Shown: positions 46,301-57,956 of the stretch, piece by piece | How positions within the stretch are numbered: the stretch's first letter is position 1 | How the letters are laid out: each line of letters starts with the position of its first letter | Assembly (NCBI RefSeq): GCF_001653235.2 | Contig: NC_035791.1 | Location: 2,852,001-2,916,000, forward strand | From: Pochonia chlamydosporia 170 | Taxonomy: Eukaryota; Ascomycota; Sordariomycetes; Hypocreales; Clavicipitaceae | Length of the DNA: 64,000 nt | Direction: 5' to 3' | The notes under the pieces: generated by a model | Seen by the model: the letters and a program-made list of their open reading frames with translations, nothing else | Told to the model about the DNA's origin: nothing | Database searches by the model: none | Translations under genes and position numbers: made by a program

Positions 46301-47774
46301 GGCCAAGCTGCAAGTTCAAGATGAGGGGTCAGCCACCAGCCCAAGTCTGGTTGGTCTGATCAATCTTCATGTTGCCCAAGCTGTGGGCAAGCTGTGACGT
46401 CGACCAGCGACCCAAACACTCAAGCTCACCAGACTCCATCAGTTCAATGTTATTAATTAGTGCGCAGGCAATCGTCGGCTTGTCCAGTCTGAGGCTGCTT
46501 TGGTTTTTCACCGGCCTGCCATTGACCCTGCCTTCATGCTTCACGCCTTCAAATGTCTGGTTCCATTCCCATGCACACCACCCATCAAATGGCATTCGTC
46601 CCAACATCCAGTTCATTTATTTCCCACACAAAATTACCTTGGCCATGTTCTTGGCAATGCACAATTCATCAACTGTCAAAATAACCTTTCACTGGTAAAC
46701 ACCAGGCTATAGTACCTAGGTACTTGAGCACCAATCTCCTTCCATGCTGCGAAACCCCCCAACAGCTGCATCCTGCACCCTCCCAGCAGCAGAATGTTCA
46801 CATACTTGAGATGTCTTCCACGCCGCAGGAAGCAATGGAACTCCATGAATATCCCGCAGGGAACAACTAACTGTGCTTCCAACGCTCTCCCGACGAATAA
46901 AATCGCCGGGACCCTTGCAGCTATCACGACCCCGACCTAAATTTGTTGAGAAAGATTGTTCTGCTGACCAGAACCAGACCAAGACCCATCCGACCATCGT
47001 CATGCTTCCGGTGTAAGACACTAGGTATATCAAGCCACGGCGATTCTCCCCGTCAAGGCTCATCTTGTCCGCCAGTCATTAAAACTCCCACATGGCCGTG
47101 TGTGTCGTACTGAGACACCATCTAAGACACAAAAAGCACATCATGGCTAGCTACATCTTGGGAGAATCCTCGACCTTCCGAGGACGCCGACTTGCTGGGA
47201 CAAGCCGTCAAGGACTGTGCCTTTCTTGTGTCGCGTGTGCACCAGCCGTCTCTGGCACTCATTCCGGAAGTTGCATGCGGCCTTTATGCACGTCGAGATT
47301 AACCCCAGCCAGAAAATTACTGATCCCCCCTGTCGTGCCCGAGGATAATGTCGTGCAAGGTGAAGCTGTGCAGCATCCAAAGGCCCTTGCTATTGGCTAC
47401 AATCGTCGTGAAGAGAAAAAAAAAAATTGTGTATATTGAATAACGGTATGTAATGGTTTGTCGATATTCAAATGCTCCGCTTCAACGCCTTTGCTGGCCC
47501 CATTGTCTCGAATACGAGCAATCAGGTGGGCCAATGCTGATTTGTTCCCAGAACTTACTTGTCCGTCATTTTGGCTAATAAACACAAGGTATTGATGCCA
47601 GAGTCTTCTCACTGTCTCCCCACGGTGTTTCAGTTGTTAATCACACCTACTGCAATGTGTCTGCATAGGCGATGCAAATTTATGCCTCTCTCTAGTTGAT
47701 CCTCTTTAGTTGAATCATGGTTTCTCGCTCCCCGACAAGGCTGGCTAATTTCGACAAAGATGTACACATTCCCC
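43385..47774. other. 4.4-kb gene-poor stretch
   Basis: No protein gene I can support. The low-coordinate end is the promoter of the Osh6/7-like gene. A minus-strand ORF of 196 codons (43918-44508) has a hydrophobic patch but no family feature and a composition like its surroundings. CCTAGGTA elements occur near 45129 and 46713, and TGGTCTGG repeats near 46216. Confidence 0.45.
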
Positions 47775-50700
47775 TCACCTCAACCGGGATGAGATTCTTG
47801 ACGAGCCTTTCGTAGGTGCAGGAAGACATTTACAAAGTAGATCTCGATCTGAATGGGAGTGAGTGTTAGCTTGGCACGTAAAGTTCACAGGGCACACATT
47901 CAAAGGTCTGCACATACCTGTTTCCGTTTCGAACATGATCGAGATGTCATCATGTTCGCCGGGTAGATCTGGTAGATCGAGGCATACAAAGGCCATGTCA
48001 TCGTAATCTGCATCCTTATCCGCTGGTAGGCGCGGCAGGGGGAACTTTGCATCAACAAACTTCACCCCGGCTTTACTTCCCCTTTGGAATGTTTCGTATA
48101 CGTCTGTGCCCTTCAGTACAAAGTTCATGCAGTGGCCGTACTGAAAGTCTTCAAAGAAAGCCAACAGTTGAAGCTGTTTATCTTCTAGTTTAACCACTTG
48201 AATTCTCGTATAGCCTGCCTCCCACTTCTTGTGAATAGGAACGACCATGCGCCTTCTCGAAATGGCAAAGGTCACTGCCAGGGCATCAAATATAACTTCA
48301 AACCCGGTCAGTGCGGTTTGGAAATCGTGCAGGTCCTTCAAATTGTTGAACTCGTATGAGCGAATAGTTTGGTTTGCCTTTAGAAGTTGCAATGCGTCTG
48401 CCAAGTTTGCGGGCAGCTCCTTTGGCACTTGCGCCTCTGATACCGCCATGGTAATGTCCTGCTGTGGTTGTCGGAGAACACGCAGTATTTTTGCATTCGA
48501 TACCTCAAGCCGCATTCGCAACTCGCCTGGAGCCACATTTACCCTGTCCGCAACCGTGCCATTCTGATACTCCAGGACAACCTTGAGCTTGTCTGCCAGA
48601 ACTGTCGGCGGCAGGTCTCTATCAGAGCTGAACTCGTCATTGATGATTCTGGCTGCTTTCCAAGGAATACGACTAAATGGAGCTATACCAGTGGGTTCAC
48701 GGAGGCTTTGCGCCACCATGAAGCTCTTGAGAGGAGACTCAGAAAACACTCTCTCGTCATGATTCAGCGCAGTTCCGGTCAGGAGGGAGTGAAACTTGAG
48801 TCTTTCCTTCTCGTCGCTAAAGACTAAATTCATTCGTCCCTTTTGCCGCCCATTAACAAATTTGACTGATAATGCTGGAGCTTCACCCTCAGCCCGGAAG
48901 AACCCAAATTGTACTGGCAAAGGCGGCGGAAAGCTGTGCTGCACACCGCTTAATGTTCTCGTTCGAGGTCCTGTTACCACTGCAATGCGGAAACCACAAT
49001 GCCAACTGCGCGGCCCTGCAGGCCCGTTCTCTTTGTAGATCTTCTCGAACAAGGCCACGTCGCACTGGCTCACGGCTTCCTTTGGGAACAGGCGCGACTG
49101 CGGGTCTGCATCCATATATTGGAAAGACCGCAGATTGTTTCGAAACACCACGAGCTCGTCACTTCGAGGGTGCAAAGTGGCCTGCACTTTGGAGCCAAAG
49201 TCGTACATGTTCCAAAGCATCCTGTAGTCGTTTTGATTCAATTGTGCAACCAACAAAAATCCTCGGGGCAGTCGAACTTCTACCGCACAGGTGTTATTTT
49301 GCCATCGAAGGTCCTCCCAGACTGGGCCAGCATTCTTGTTGTCCTGAATGGCCAGTTGCACACACCCGTTTTGACTAGCAATGACAAACACTAGCCCCGT
49401 GCTCTTCTGAGGTCGGACCATGGAGAGGATACATGGCAAGAAAAGTCGTTGGGATTCTCGTCCCTGTTCCATCAAAAACACATCTGCCATAACGCGGCCA
49501 TAGCTGAAGTTTTCTGAAGTGTCGCCCAGAGGGAACGCATCCAGAAGTTGTAGGGTAGACATTGGGTGCTGCATTGCTGTCAATCCAGATGCCCAATTGC
49601 CAGAAAGCAGAGCATTTAGATCTTGGCTGAGTGCAGGATACTCGAGCCATATTGACTTATCAATTGTCTGAGGCAAAAAGGGCTCCTCTGGTGGGAGGAA
49701 ACCATTGCGCTTCATGGACTGAGAAAGCTTCCTCAGGGCCGAGACAAGGGTTTGTGATGCTCCGGCAACTTCTGCATCCGGAGGAAGCCTTTGTCCAGCC
49801 GTGATCTCTGGTATAGCTTCCTGACAAAGCCAATATCCCTTGGCCAAGTTTGAGTAGGCTTGCTGCCGGTCAAGCTCATTTTGCATTTGCGACTTAGGGG
49901 TAGTTGGACGGTCCCGGACAGCTGCTTCTAGCCCCATTCTGCCCTTCAAAAACCACCAGAGAGCCGCACGCGCGCAGTCTTTAGGCGCGCATGTGGATAA
50001 TGGCCGTATTGTTTCGGCGTGTAACCTAAAGAGTTCAAAAAGGTGCTTTGTACCCATGACAAAGGCGGCCAATGCATCTTCTCCTGCTTGGTCTACGGCG
50101 TCGTTAAGTCTAATGGACGCTGATCTCGCAGCCATTGATGGTGGCGGCCCGGGAGGTGGTCCATGATGTGATGCCGTGCTGGGTTGGCGTATGGGGAGGC
50201 TTGTTTGGGATGGGTTTGACCCTGGGTATGCGCTGGAGGTATTAGACGTTATAGAACCCGCCGGACTGTAATTCATGGCCGGCTGCTTTATTTGTATTTC
50301 GGGTGATGATGGATACTGGCGTGAAGAATCAGGGGAGTCATCCGCATATGTGGCAGGAGGCCGAGCCCCCTCTTCCCAATCACGCTGGCTGGCAGAACTC
50401 GCTGTCCTAGCAGCGAGAGCAAAGGCTTTGCCCTCCGCCTCGCGCATTTGCGCCTGATGTATTTCAATAAAGGATCTTCTCTGGTCATCGCGCCTCCCGG
50501 ACGTCTCAAGGTATCTAGCCGAGGCAGCTCGTCCAGGGACCAAGGTATTAGCATTACCACTCCTGGGGTTAGTGGCACTTGGTGGCATGAGTGACGACGC
50601 ACTTCGCTCCTCCGTCTCCGGCTCATAAATAGAGGAGTACCCCGTTTGGGTTCGTGAGAGAGGCTTGGGCCGGAAATCTTCATCCACGCCATCAGGGCCT

Positions 50701-51233
50701 CCGGGAGGTCCCAGTGGCACAGGCGGTCCTGGAGGTCCTCCCACGGGAGCTGCTGAATTGAGTCTCGGTGATCGATGGACTGGCGGCGGCGGCGGTCTTG
50801 CCCTCCTATTCCTCCCAATCTCAATGGTTGGAATCTCGGACTCATCACCACCCTCACCGATTATGTCTGGATATGAGTCGGCAAAGCGCACGATCAAACC
50901 CTTCTTGTTTGGTCGAGGACTTATTCTTGGCGATTTCGATTCCATTCTGCCCGGGGCCATGGGCCGATTCTGCTGGGCTTGTTGGTTCACGGCCAAGGCT
51001 TGTGGATAGCGTGATATAGTTGTATCGAGCTTGGCAAGCTTGGGCAGGGAGGACGGCGGCGGTGGAGGAGGCGCGTGTGTGACTTCGAGCTTGTCCGCTG
51101 AGCTGTGTAGGAAGGCATCTAACGTGGCGGCAGAACTCTCCTGCGATTTCTTTTCCTTGCCAAACAGCTTCCCCATGATGCGTCCCCTCCTAGACGAGCG
51201 CCCCTCGTCGACGAAAGGCGGCTCGTTTTCCAT
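47775..51233 (-). CDS. Large fungal protein of unknown function with Pro-rich N-terminus
   Basis: An open frame of about 1152 codons. The N-terminal 400 residues are disordered, with a poly-Pro run (APPPPPPSSLPKLAKLD) and the basic segment PNKKGLIVRFADSYPD. Thereafter the sequence is folded-looking: an alpha-helical block around 385-520 (MGTKHLFELFRLHAETIRPL, ARAALWWFLKGRMGLEAA), then beta-rich blocks suggestive of PH-like domains (for example FILKG-like segments and YGHCMNFVLKGTDVYETF). Near the C-terminus a probable 69-base intron (about 47918-47850; GTATGT donor, TTCAG acceptor) is a multiple of three without a stop, so the exact C-terminus depends on splicing. Either way it ends with KGSSRISSRLR. 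I do not recognise the family; PH-like folds are inference. Confidence 0.8.
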   Translation of the reverse strand: MENEPPFVDEGRSSRRGRIMGKLFGKEKKSQESSAATLDAFLHSSADKLEVTHAPPPPPPSSLPKLAKLDTTISRYPQALAVNQQAQQNRPMAPGRMESKSPRISPRPNKKGLIVRFADSYPDIIGEGGDESEIPTIEIGRNRRARPPPPPVHRSPRLNSAAPVGGPPGPPVPLGPPGGPDGVDEDFRPKPLSRTQTGYSSIYEPETEERSASSLMPPSATNPRSGNANTLVPGRAASARYLETSGRRDDQRRSFIEIHQAQMREAEGKAFALAARTASSASQRDWEEGARPPATYADDSPDSSRQYPSSPEIQIKQPAMNYSPAGSITSNTSSAYPGSNPSQTSLPIRQPSTASHHGPPPGPPPSMAARSASIRLNDAVDQAGEDALAAFVMGTKHLFELFRLHAETIRPLSTCAPKDCARAALWWFLKGRMGLEAAVRDRPTTPKSQMQNELDRQQAYSNLAKGYWLCQEAIPEITAGQRLPPDAEVAGASQTLVSALRKLSQSMKRNGFLPPEEPFLPQTIDKSIWLEYPALSQDLNALLSGNWASGLTAMQHPMSTLQLLDAFPLGDTSENFSYGRVMADVFLMEQGRESQRLFLPCILSMVRPQKSTGLVFVIASQNGCVQLAIQDNKNAGPVWEDLRWQNNTCAVEVRLPRGFLLVAQLNQNDYRMLWNMYDFGSKVQATLHPRSDELVVFRNNLRSFQYMDADPQSRLFPKEAVSQCDVALFEKIYKENGPAGPRSWHCGFRIAVVTGPRTRTLSGVQHSFPPPLPVQFGFFRAEGEAPALSVKFVNGRQKGRMNLVFSDEKERLKFHSLLTGTALNHDERVFSESPLKSFMVAQSLREPTGIAPFSRIPWKAARIINDEFSSDRDLPPTVLADKLKVVLEYQNGTVADRVNVAPGELRMRLEVSNAKILRVLRQPQQDITMAVSEAQVPKELPANLADALQLLKANQTIRSYEFNNLKDLHDFQTALTGFEVIFDALAVTFAISRRRMVVPIHKKWEAGYTRIQVVKLEDKQLQLLAFFEDFQYGHCMNFVLKGTDVYETFQRGSKAGVKFVDAKFPLPRLPADKDADYDDMAFVCLDLPDLPGEHDDISIMFETETGMCRPLNVCPVNFTCQANTHSHSDRDLLCKCLPAPTKGSSRISSRLR

Positions 51234-53895
51234 GGTGTAGGTGTTGTCGTTGCGGAGGTCGCATTGACGTCTGGCGGACGGTGGGAAGGTCGTGGTGGTT
51301 GGAGGACCGGTTCGTCCACCAGAGTCCTGTTGCCTCCAAAGGTGACCGGAGGGGCTAATAAGCCCTCTGCGCCTTTTGTATCTGATTCAAGAAAGGTCTG
51401 AGAGAAGCAGTAAGAAGAACAAAAGTAAAGAGCAGGCGGGTGTCGGTGTTAATAAAGGAGCACGAGGGGTGCTGATGTTGAAACTGACGATAGCTGGGTA
51501 ACTAGGTCGTCTTTGTCCATAGCATGTGGGGGAGTGCTCGAGGCCAGTCTGTGTCTGGTGTGTGTGACCACGGAGCCCTGCGGGGAGAGAGAGACTTGAC
51601 CAGAATGGAGCTTGAGGCTTGCGGGTTCGGTGCTGACGCTGGAGCAGCCAGTTGTTGGTGAAAATCAAATGCTTAAAAGTCCCGTAGCGAAACTGGGGGC
51701 CAACAGTGTGGCAAAGCCAGGGTCCAGTCCTCCTTGGCGGAAAACCCACCCAAAATAGACGAATACAATTGTTCGTGGTAGACACAGTGTGGTGATGCAG
51801 AGATCTGGAGTCAGGCGATGTTTGGAATGGTGGAAAGACTTGACCAGGTTTGAGCGGCGGTTTGAACAGAGAACGGAAACAGAAAACGAAAACAGACACA
51901 GAATCGAACAGACGGCGGGCTGGCGGGACGAAATGTCGTCAGCTACTGTCGGGATACTAAGACAGGATGACTCCAGGGCAAAAGAAAGCAAGGGGCTCAG
52001 GGAATTGCAGCTGATGAGAATGGGCAGATCGTCACAAATGCCAGAGGATTGGCGATGGTTGTCTGTGTGATGAAGGACGAGGTGCGGGACCCTGTTGCAA
52101 GCTTCCTTTGCTAGTTCCAAGATTCCACGTCCCAAAGGGGTCGCAGATGTACCACGTCGGCAAGTTTTGTACGAGCCTGTACATGGTTTCAGAGCAAATC
52201 GTCTCGGGCCCCCTGAGACGCTCCACTGCGACATGCGGGCCCTGAGTGGCGCCAAAGTCCCAGGTGCCATCACAAATTGGGGCAGAGCAAACGTGGGGCA
52301 CCACTGCCGTCATAATTGTTCTTCGTATCTAATCCCAGTTGAGGATTCATTCAATGCTCGGGACATGGACATGGAGTCTGGTCTGGTCTGGTCTGGTCCG
52401 GTGTGGTCAACTGGTGTTGGCCCAACATTTGCATCTGATGTTGGGCAGTGCGCCATGAGGGAGGCGTTCCACATGTAGTTCAAAGAGGCAGGGCAGACCA
52501 TTGACAGAAAATATTGAATCATGTTTGAGCCTCCCAGCTCGGTTGTTTGTTGGAAATTCAACCAAAGAATTTGTGGCTTATGTCAATCGAAAGAAGGATT
52601 ATTTCCAGTCGGCCGGCAAACGGCTGCATGTGGTGAGCCAAAACCCACGAGGAGGCGTCTGGTCCTTTTACTACTCACAACTCAGTAGTCATGTCTTGCC
52701 ATAAAATGCAACCTTGTCCGAGCCACGTTGTTATACCAACACTCGTCAACATCGACCGCGCAACTGCATCTGTTAGCTCATAACCAAGTTTGTGGACGGT
52801 GTAGCAATTGGACATGCGCATGCGGCCTCCTGGCCTTACGCTGGCCGAGAGTAGCGTCTATGCCATTGATGTTCAATATTCAATGTCAAGTCAAGGTCTG
52901 GTCTGGTCTGGTTCCTTTGGCTCAAAGGACTGCACTAATCCCAGTACGTCGACAGGCGCTTCGGCCGATCTATTTTAGGCCTCGGCCCGCCAGACTTGGC
53001 CTAGATGCCCCCAAGCGCCGTCTGCCATTAGGCCCAGTCTCGTGCGCTGCCCCTGAAACCGGAGTTCAACAACCACAACTGTTTAATCTTGCTGCGATTT
53101 GCCTTCAAGCTGTCAAATGCACTGTGCAAAGGCGCAGCAGGTCCCGTATGTCCAAGTGGAACATGCCTGCAATTTGGCTGCTCTGCTTCTAATCTGAGAA
53201 GACAACCATGAACATATCAGCGTAGGCGCGTATGAAGCTTCATGGGTCCTGGAGAAATGTGTTTTAAGCGCCTCAACGGCGGCTGTGCCTTCATCAATAC
53301 GAAATAAACCATGTGTTCTAATGCTTGTAGGCGCGACACCCTAGCGGTCCCTCTCCCAAGCAGGTCTCCAAGTCAGCCTTGCATCATGAAGCGATCTCGT
53401 ATTTACTTCCTGGATCAACAATCTTCTCGTAACTGTCCATCAACCAGCCCTTCAATTACCGCTGTGTCAGCGGCGCATAGCTCTCAGCATGGTATAGAAT
53501 TTTAGCAGACATCTTCTCCTCGCAGGCAAGGGCCCTTTACATGTACAACATTATTAGGTATTACTATGAACAGACACATACCATCGAGGTCGAATTCATC
53601 ATCCTGAGAACGACTGAATGGCAATATTGAAATGTTTGACTTTGGCTCGGCACGTTGCCCCCACTATTGTCGCCGTGAAATGCCCCGGACACCGGCGAAA
53701 TGCCACCCCACATCCAATGAAAAATGTTTATCGATAGGAACCCCTGCTTATCAACCACTTCACCATCCTGATTCCTCTGATTCACTTTTGACACATTTCC
53801 GCGATGCGACAGTCCACCTGTTGTTGACTACAGCCAACACGAGACATGTAGGGTTGCCTCTTTGTGGTATGCGTTCTACTTTATTGAGGAGAGCC
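51234..53895. other. Divergent intergenic region, no supported gene
   Basis: About 2.7 kb between the 5' end of the large protein gene (minus) and DUS2 (plus). It includes two dense TGGTCTGG runs (about 52377-52400 and 52899-52920). ORFs around 51.4-52.3 kb of up to 202 codons on the minus strand overlap each other in different frames and lack motifs. The DUS2 frame stays open upstream to 53632. Confidence 0.5.
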
Positions 53896-55206
53896 ATGGC
53901 TACAGAAGTCAAGCGAGTTCCCATTCCCCGCCGGGGCGTCGACTATCGTGGCAAGATTGTGCTTGCACCCATGGTGCGCTCCGGCGAGTTGCCGTCCAGA
54001 TTACTTGCACTTCACTATGGCGCAGATCTCGTCTGGGGTAAGCATCCAGTATTCCGAGAAATTTTGATGTTTTCGTGAGACGAAGCCACTAACAACTGTG
54101 TTGCAGGCCCCGAGACCATTGACCGAGCCATGATTGGAACGACTCGACGCTTCGATGAAGACACTCGCACTGTCGAATGGACCCGGATATCTTCTCAAGG
54201 CCACAAAGAGCCACCTCCAGATGCCAAAGAAAGCGTAATCTACAAAGTATTCCCGGAGAAGGAAGACGGCAAGCTCATATTCCAAATCGGCACCTCCGAC
54301 CCCGACCGCGCAGTCGAAGCAGCCCGCCTCGTGGCCGCCGACGTCGCCGGCATCGATGTCAATGCCGGCTGCCCCAAACCCTTCAGCACCAGCGGCGGTA
54401 TGGGCGCAGCCCTCTTACGGACGCCAGACAAACTGGTTGCGATTCTCGAGGCCCTAGTGAAGAACATCACTCCCGAATTTGAAATCGGCATCAGTGTCAA
54501 GATTCGCATCTTGGAAACCCCAGCTGAGACGGAAGCCCTCGTGAGAAGACTTGTCGCCACTGGCATCACAGGCCTAACGGTCCATTGTCGTACCACGCCC
54601 ATGAGGCCTAGAGAGCGTGCGATCCGCGGACAGCTACGCATGATTGCAGACATTTGCCACGAAGCCGGCGTTGCGTGCCTTATGAATGGCGATGTCGAAA
54701 GCCGCGACCACGGCATCAAGTTGGCAGAGGAGTATGGTGCCGACGGAGCCATGATTGCGGTTGCTGCTGAAAAGAATTCCAGCTGCTTCCAGAGCGAAGC
54801 CGACGGTGGTCTACTGCGTTGGGAGCCCGTCGTAGAGCAGTACGTCAAGTACTCTATGGAAATTAACAACCGGTTCAGCAATACAAAGTATCTCCTGGCT
54901 CAAATGGTTCCTGGAAAGGCAAAGTTTTATCAGTCTATTCAGCAGTCCAAGTGCTACACGGATATTTGTAAGACTCTGGGGCTCGAACATCTCCTCGAGC
55001 TGGCCCAGGATTGCGATGCAAAGAGGGGATTGGACAAGCCGAAGGAGAAACTGTCCAAGAAGGCCAGGAATAATGCCAGTGCTTTGGCTGCCGGCGGAAA
55101 GATGGCTGAAGCGACGGCCAAGAATCAGCATCGGAAATCGCTTTCGGAACGAAATGTCGGGTCCAAGGCTAATCCTGAACTGGCCGCAGTTGCAACAGCA
55201 GTCTGA
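53896..55206 (+). CDS. tRNA-dihydrouridine synthase DUS2
   Basis: Exons 53896-54037 and 54107-55206 give 413 residues. The TIM-barrel start RGKIVLAPMVRSGELPSRLLA is the FMN-binding opening of Dus enzymes. VNAGCPKPFSTSGGMGAALL contains the catalytic Cys, and GLTVHCRTTPMRPRERA and MNGDVESRDHG follow as in Dus2. The C-terminus is Lys-rich without a clear double-stranded-RNA domain. The family reduces uridine 20 in the tRNA D-loop using FMN and NADPH. The frame is open for 88 codons upstream; an in-frame ATG at 53869 would add MRSTLLRRA, which resembles a short mitochondrial presequence. I chose MATEVKRVP because family similarity starts there. Confidence 0.94.
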
Positions 55207-55564
55207 AATTCTGTGGCAAGGCGGAGATCATTGTGCTACGGGTTGTTGCACACCATTATTGGAGTTTGGGGCATTATTTTCAGAGCATGACGGGTGATTT
55301 GGTCTGCATTTTGAATAAAAGCGTATTCATTACAAAAGGGGGAGGGAGAATAAGACTCCTTTCGGATGGGAAACACCACTATAGATGTAGATTCAAGTAA
55401 ATACACGACTCAATCGACTACGATCAGATAGACATGATGACCATGTATGGCAAGTGTATTGTTATGAACAAAAGGAAATAATTTTTTGCTCAAGTCATCC
55501 CTTCTCTATTTGATGGTACATTGGAAACTGCCCTTCAGCCAGCCCAGCTTTTATTTACCCATGT
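55207..55564. other. Convergent 3' flanks
   Basis: About 360 bases between the stops of DUS2 (plus) and the MICOS gene (minus). Nothing beyond expected terminators. Confidence 0.55.
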
Positions 55565-56471
55565 CTATTTTCCCTGCTTCACCCAGCCCTCTACAGTCTC
55601 CCTCGCATCCGTAACCTTGTCATCCACATACTGTACACCAATCCGACTATGCACCTTGGCAAAGCTAACGCCCTTCTTGAGGCCCTCCCTAATATTAACA
55701 TGCGTTTCCGCTACAGCCGGGAACCGCTGCTCATACTTCCACGACAAATCAGAGATATTCCTCATGGTCACGGGCAAGACTGTCCATCCGGCACCAACAC
55801 CAAACGCCAGAGGCACCGTGCTCCTCAGCAAGATGTTGCGGTTACGAGTGATGATGCTGCCGGCCATGGCGGCGACCAGCACGTAGATTGTGCCTGGCAT
55901 AAGCTTCTCGCCAGACTCGCGGGACGGTGCGAGCGAGGCAATGGTGTTGGTGAAGGATTGCTCGAGGTTGAATGCAGAGTCCATCGTCTCGTTGACCTTG
56001 TTCTCGGTGCAGACGGCGAATCGATACAGAGCCATGCGTGCTTTGCCAATTTCGACGGCGATACGGTCCGTCGGTGAAGGGCCGCGGGCTTTTCTCTCCT
56101 TTTTGGGCTCTTCTTCAGTGGTGGAAGTGGCAGGAGGTTGTGCGGGTTGGAGAGCCTTCAAGGGACCAGTTGAGGCGGGTGCGTCATTTGCAGACACGGC
56201 ATCGAAGTCATCGTAGATGGGTTTCTTCTGCATATAGGTCAGTCATTCGATTTTCTCCCTCCAGTCCCGTTGATTGATATGAGGGCGCCCTACGAACCTT
56301 GTCCACAGGTCCTTCGGCCAAAACGGTCGCGGGAGCGAGAGCCAGTCCGCCGAGCGCGATTGTGGCCAACGGCGCCAGGGAGCGCTGAAAATCAAGCATT
56401 AGTGATCTGTATAGTCGACTATTAGAGTTTAGAATCATGCTCACCCGTTGCAGCAGCACTCTTGCAGCCAT
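55565..56471 (-). CDS. MICOS complex subunit, MIC26/MIC27 (apolipoprotein O) family
   Basis: Three exons on the minus strand (56471-56445, 56384-56298, 56227-55565) give 258 residues. The N-terminus MAARVLLQR plus RSLAPLATIALGGLALAPATV looks like a mitochondrial presequence followed by a hydrophobic stretch. After a Pro/Glu/Lys-rich linker, the apolipoprotein-O domain runs from about 105, with DRIAVEIGKARMALYRFAV and two hydrophobic segments (GTIYVLVAAMAGSIITR and LLRSTVPLAFGVGAGWTVLP). The family sits in the inner mitochondrial membrane at crista junctions. MIC26 and MIC27 cannot be separated with confidence by eye. It is head-to-head with OCT1, which acts in the same organelle. Confidence 0.9.
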
Positions 56472-57956
56472 TGTCTATTCAATTGGCGAACCGTCAAACG
56501 GTATTCGTGGTTGTCGTCAGATCCGGCTATGCTTTGTCGAGATGGTCTGCAGGTGGATCTGTTCCTGCTTCCTCCGAGAGCTGGCACGTGACTGGGCAGA
56601 CGTCACTTTTTTCGCGGATAGTAGGCAGTCTATATGAAGAATCAAATCATCGGGCACGCTCAATTAAAACAAAATACGCTAAAGAAACATGCAACTGGAG
56701 GGACTTTACGTTATTAATTTCTAAAATATATCCAGTAGACTAGGATGTGTGGTTGGACGTTGAAATACTGGATATCTGTCACCAGCACACTACAAACTCA
56801 ACCGATCCCATGCCAACTCTGTACATCGGATTGAATCATTCTACGCTGGGGACATCGATAGTAACACTCGCTTCAGTTCTTCATGCTTTAAGCAAATTTT
56901 GTCCCAAAGAGCAACCCGAGGAATTTCTCTTCGCGCATAATCCTTGACTGGGAAATCCTGATAGGTTCTCTACCATTGGCTCCCCCCGGTCATGGTTAGG
57001 AATAATATGCCTCAGCCGGAGTAGCCACGCTAGGAAAAGGTGCAATTTTTTGTGCCGTTGTACAAGGCTCTGCAGCAATGCGCATTCTTGGGGGCTTGGC
57101 GCCGCGGAGAATGATGCCAATGGTGAATGGCCAGTGGTCGGTTGTGGTCGGTGGCCGGTTGGTAGTGGATTGTCTCACGCACTTGGATTTCCCAAAGCGT
57201 CGCTGCTGAGAGCGATCGCGGTTAAGCGGAAGGAGCAATGGAGCACTCGACTTGACTTGACGGGGTGCGGAACACGAAACTCCAGTCCGGGGCAGGAATA
57301 GTAGAATTGGTCCTTCCCCAAGAGATCCCTCTTCACAAGCGTTTGGATGATATTGCAACAGCAGAACAGCACAGTCATGCATCTTTGACGTCGTCACAAC
57401 ATTGACCCATCCCGACTCAAAGCTTGTGATTCCACGTTGCAAAGCGAAATCGCCGCTGTCAAGTCCCAACCGGGCCGGCTGCCCACGGACGGCGCCGCCC
57501 CGGCTCGGGCGCAACATTGAACAAGGAAATCTTGAAATTAGGGGCATCGCCAGCGAGCCAAAGTGGGGCTCGGTGGCACCTAAAATGCGCCCCAGTCCAC
57601 TACGTCAACGCCAGTTGCCCCCCAGCGTCCCTCTAATGCTGCCCAGAGCCGCCGGTGCCAGCGCTGTGCGTCAATGTTTGCACCCATTAACCGAAAGTTG
57701 AAGACCAGGGGGGCGTCATCGCCGCAAAACTCCGTTGTTTGCCAACCAGACACATCCGGCTACCCCCAGACGGCAATCTTCGATTCGTTTTCCTTTTCTC
57801 ATTCACTACTCTGCTCGTCGAATTACACGCGCCTTTTTTACTCCTCACCCCTCCATTTGTTTTTATGTACATACTTGAATCAGTTTGAACTCCGTCTCGC
57901 ATGCCTCCCGTTCGAATTTACTAACGACCCTCCCTCGCCACCACCGGTCACCCAAC
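56472..57956. other. Shared divergent region between two mitochondrial genes
   Basis: About 1.5 kb between the start codons of the MICOS gene (minus) and OCT1 (plus). The OCT1-proximal 250 bases are C/T-rich leader. The open frame of OCT1 reaches 24 codons upstream of its ATG. No gene with support. Confidence 0.5.

Noticed and set aside
51387..52273. Minus-strand ORFs of 170 and 202 codons upstream of the large protein gene
   Set aside because: Overlap each other in different frames and read as leader or promoter sequence with no domain.
54240..54881. Minus-strand ORF of 213 codons
   Set aside because: Lies wholly antisense to the DUS2 exon; explained by codon bias of the real gene.
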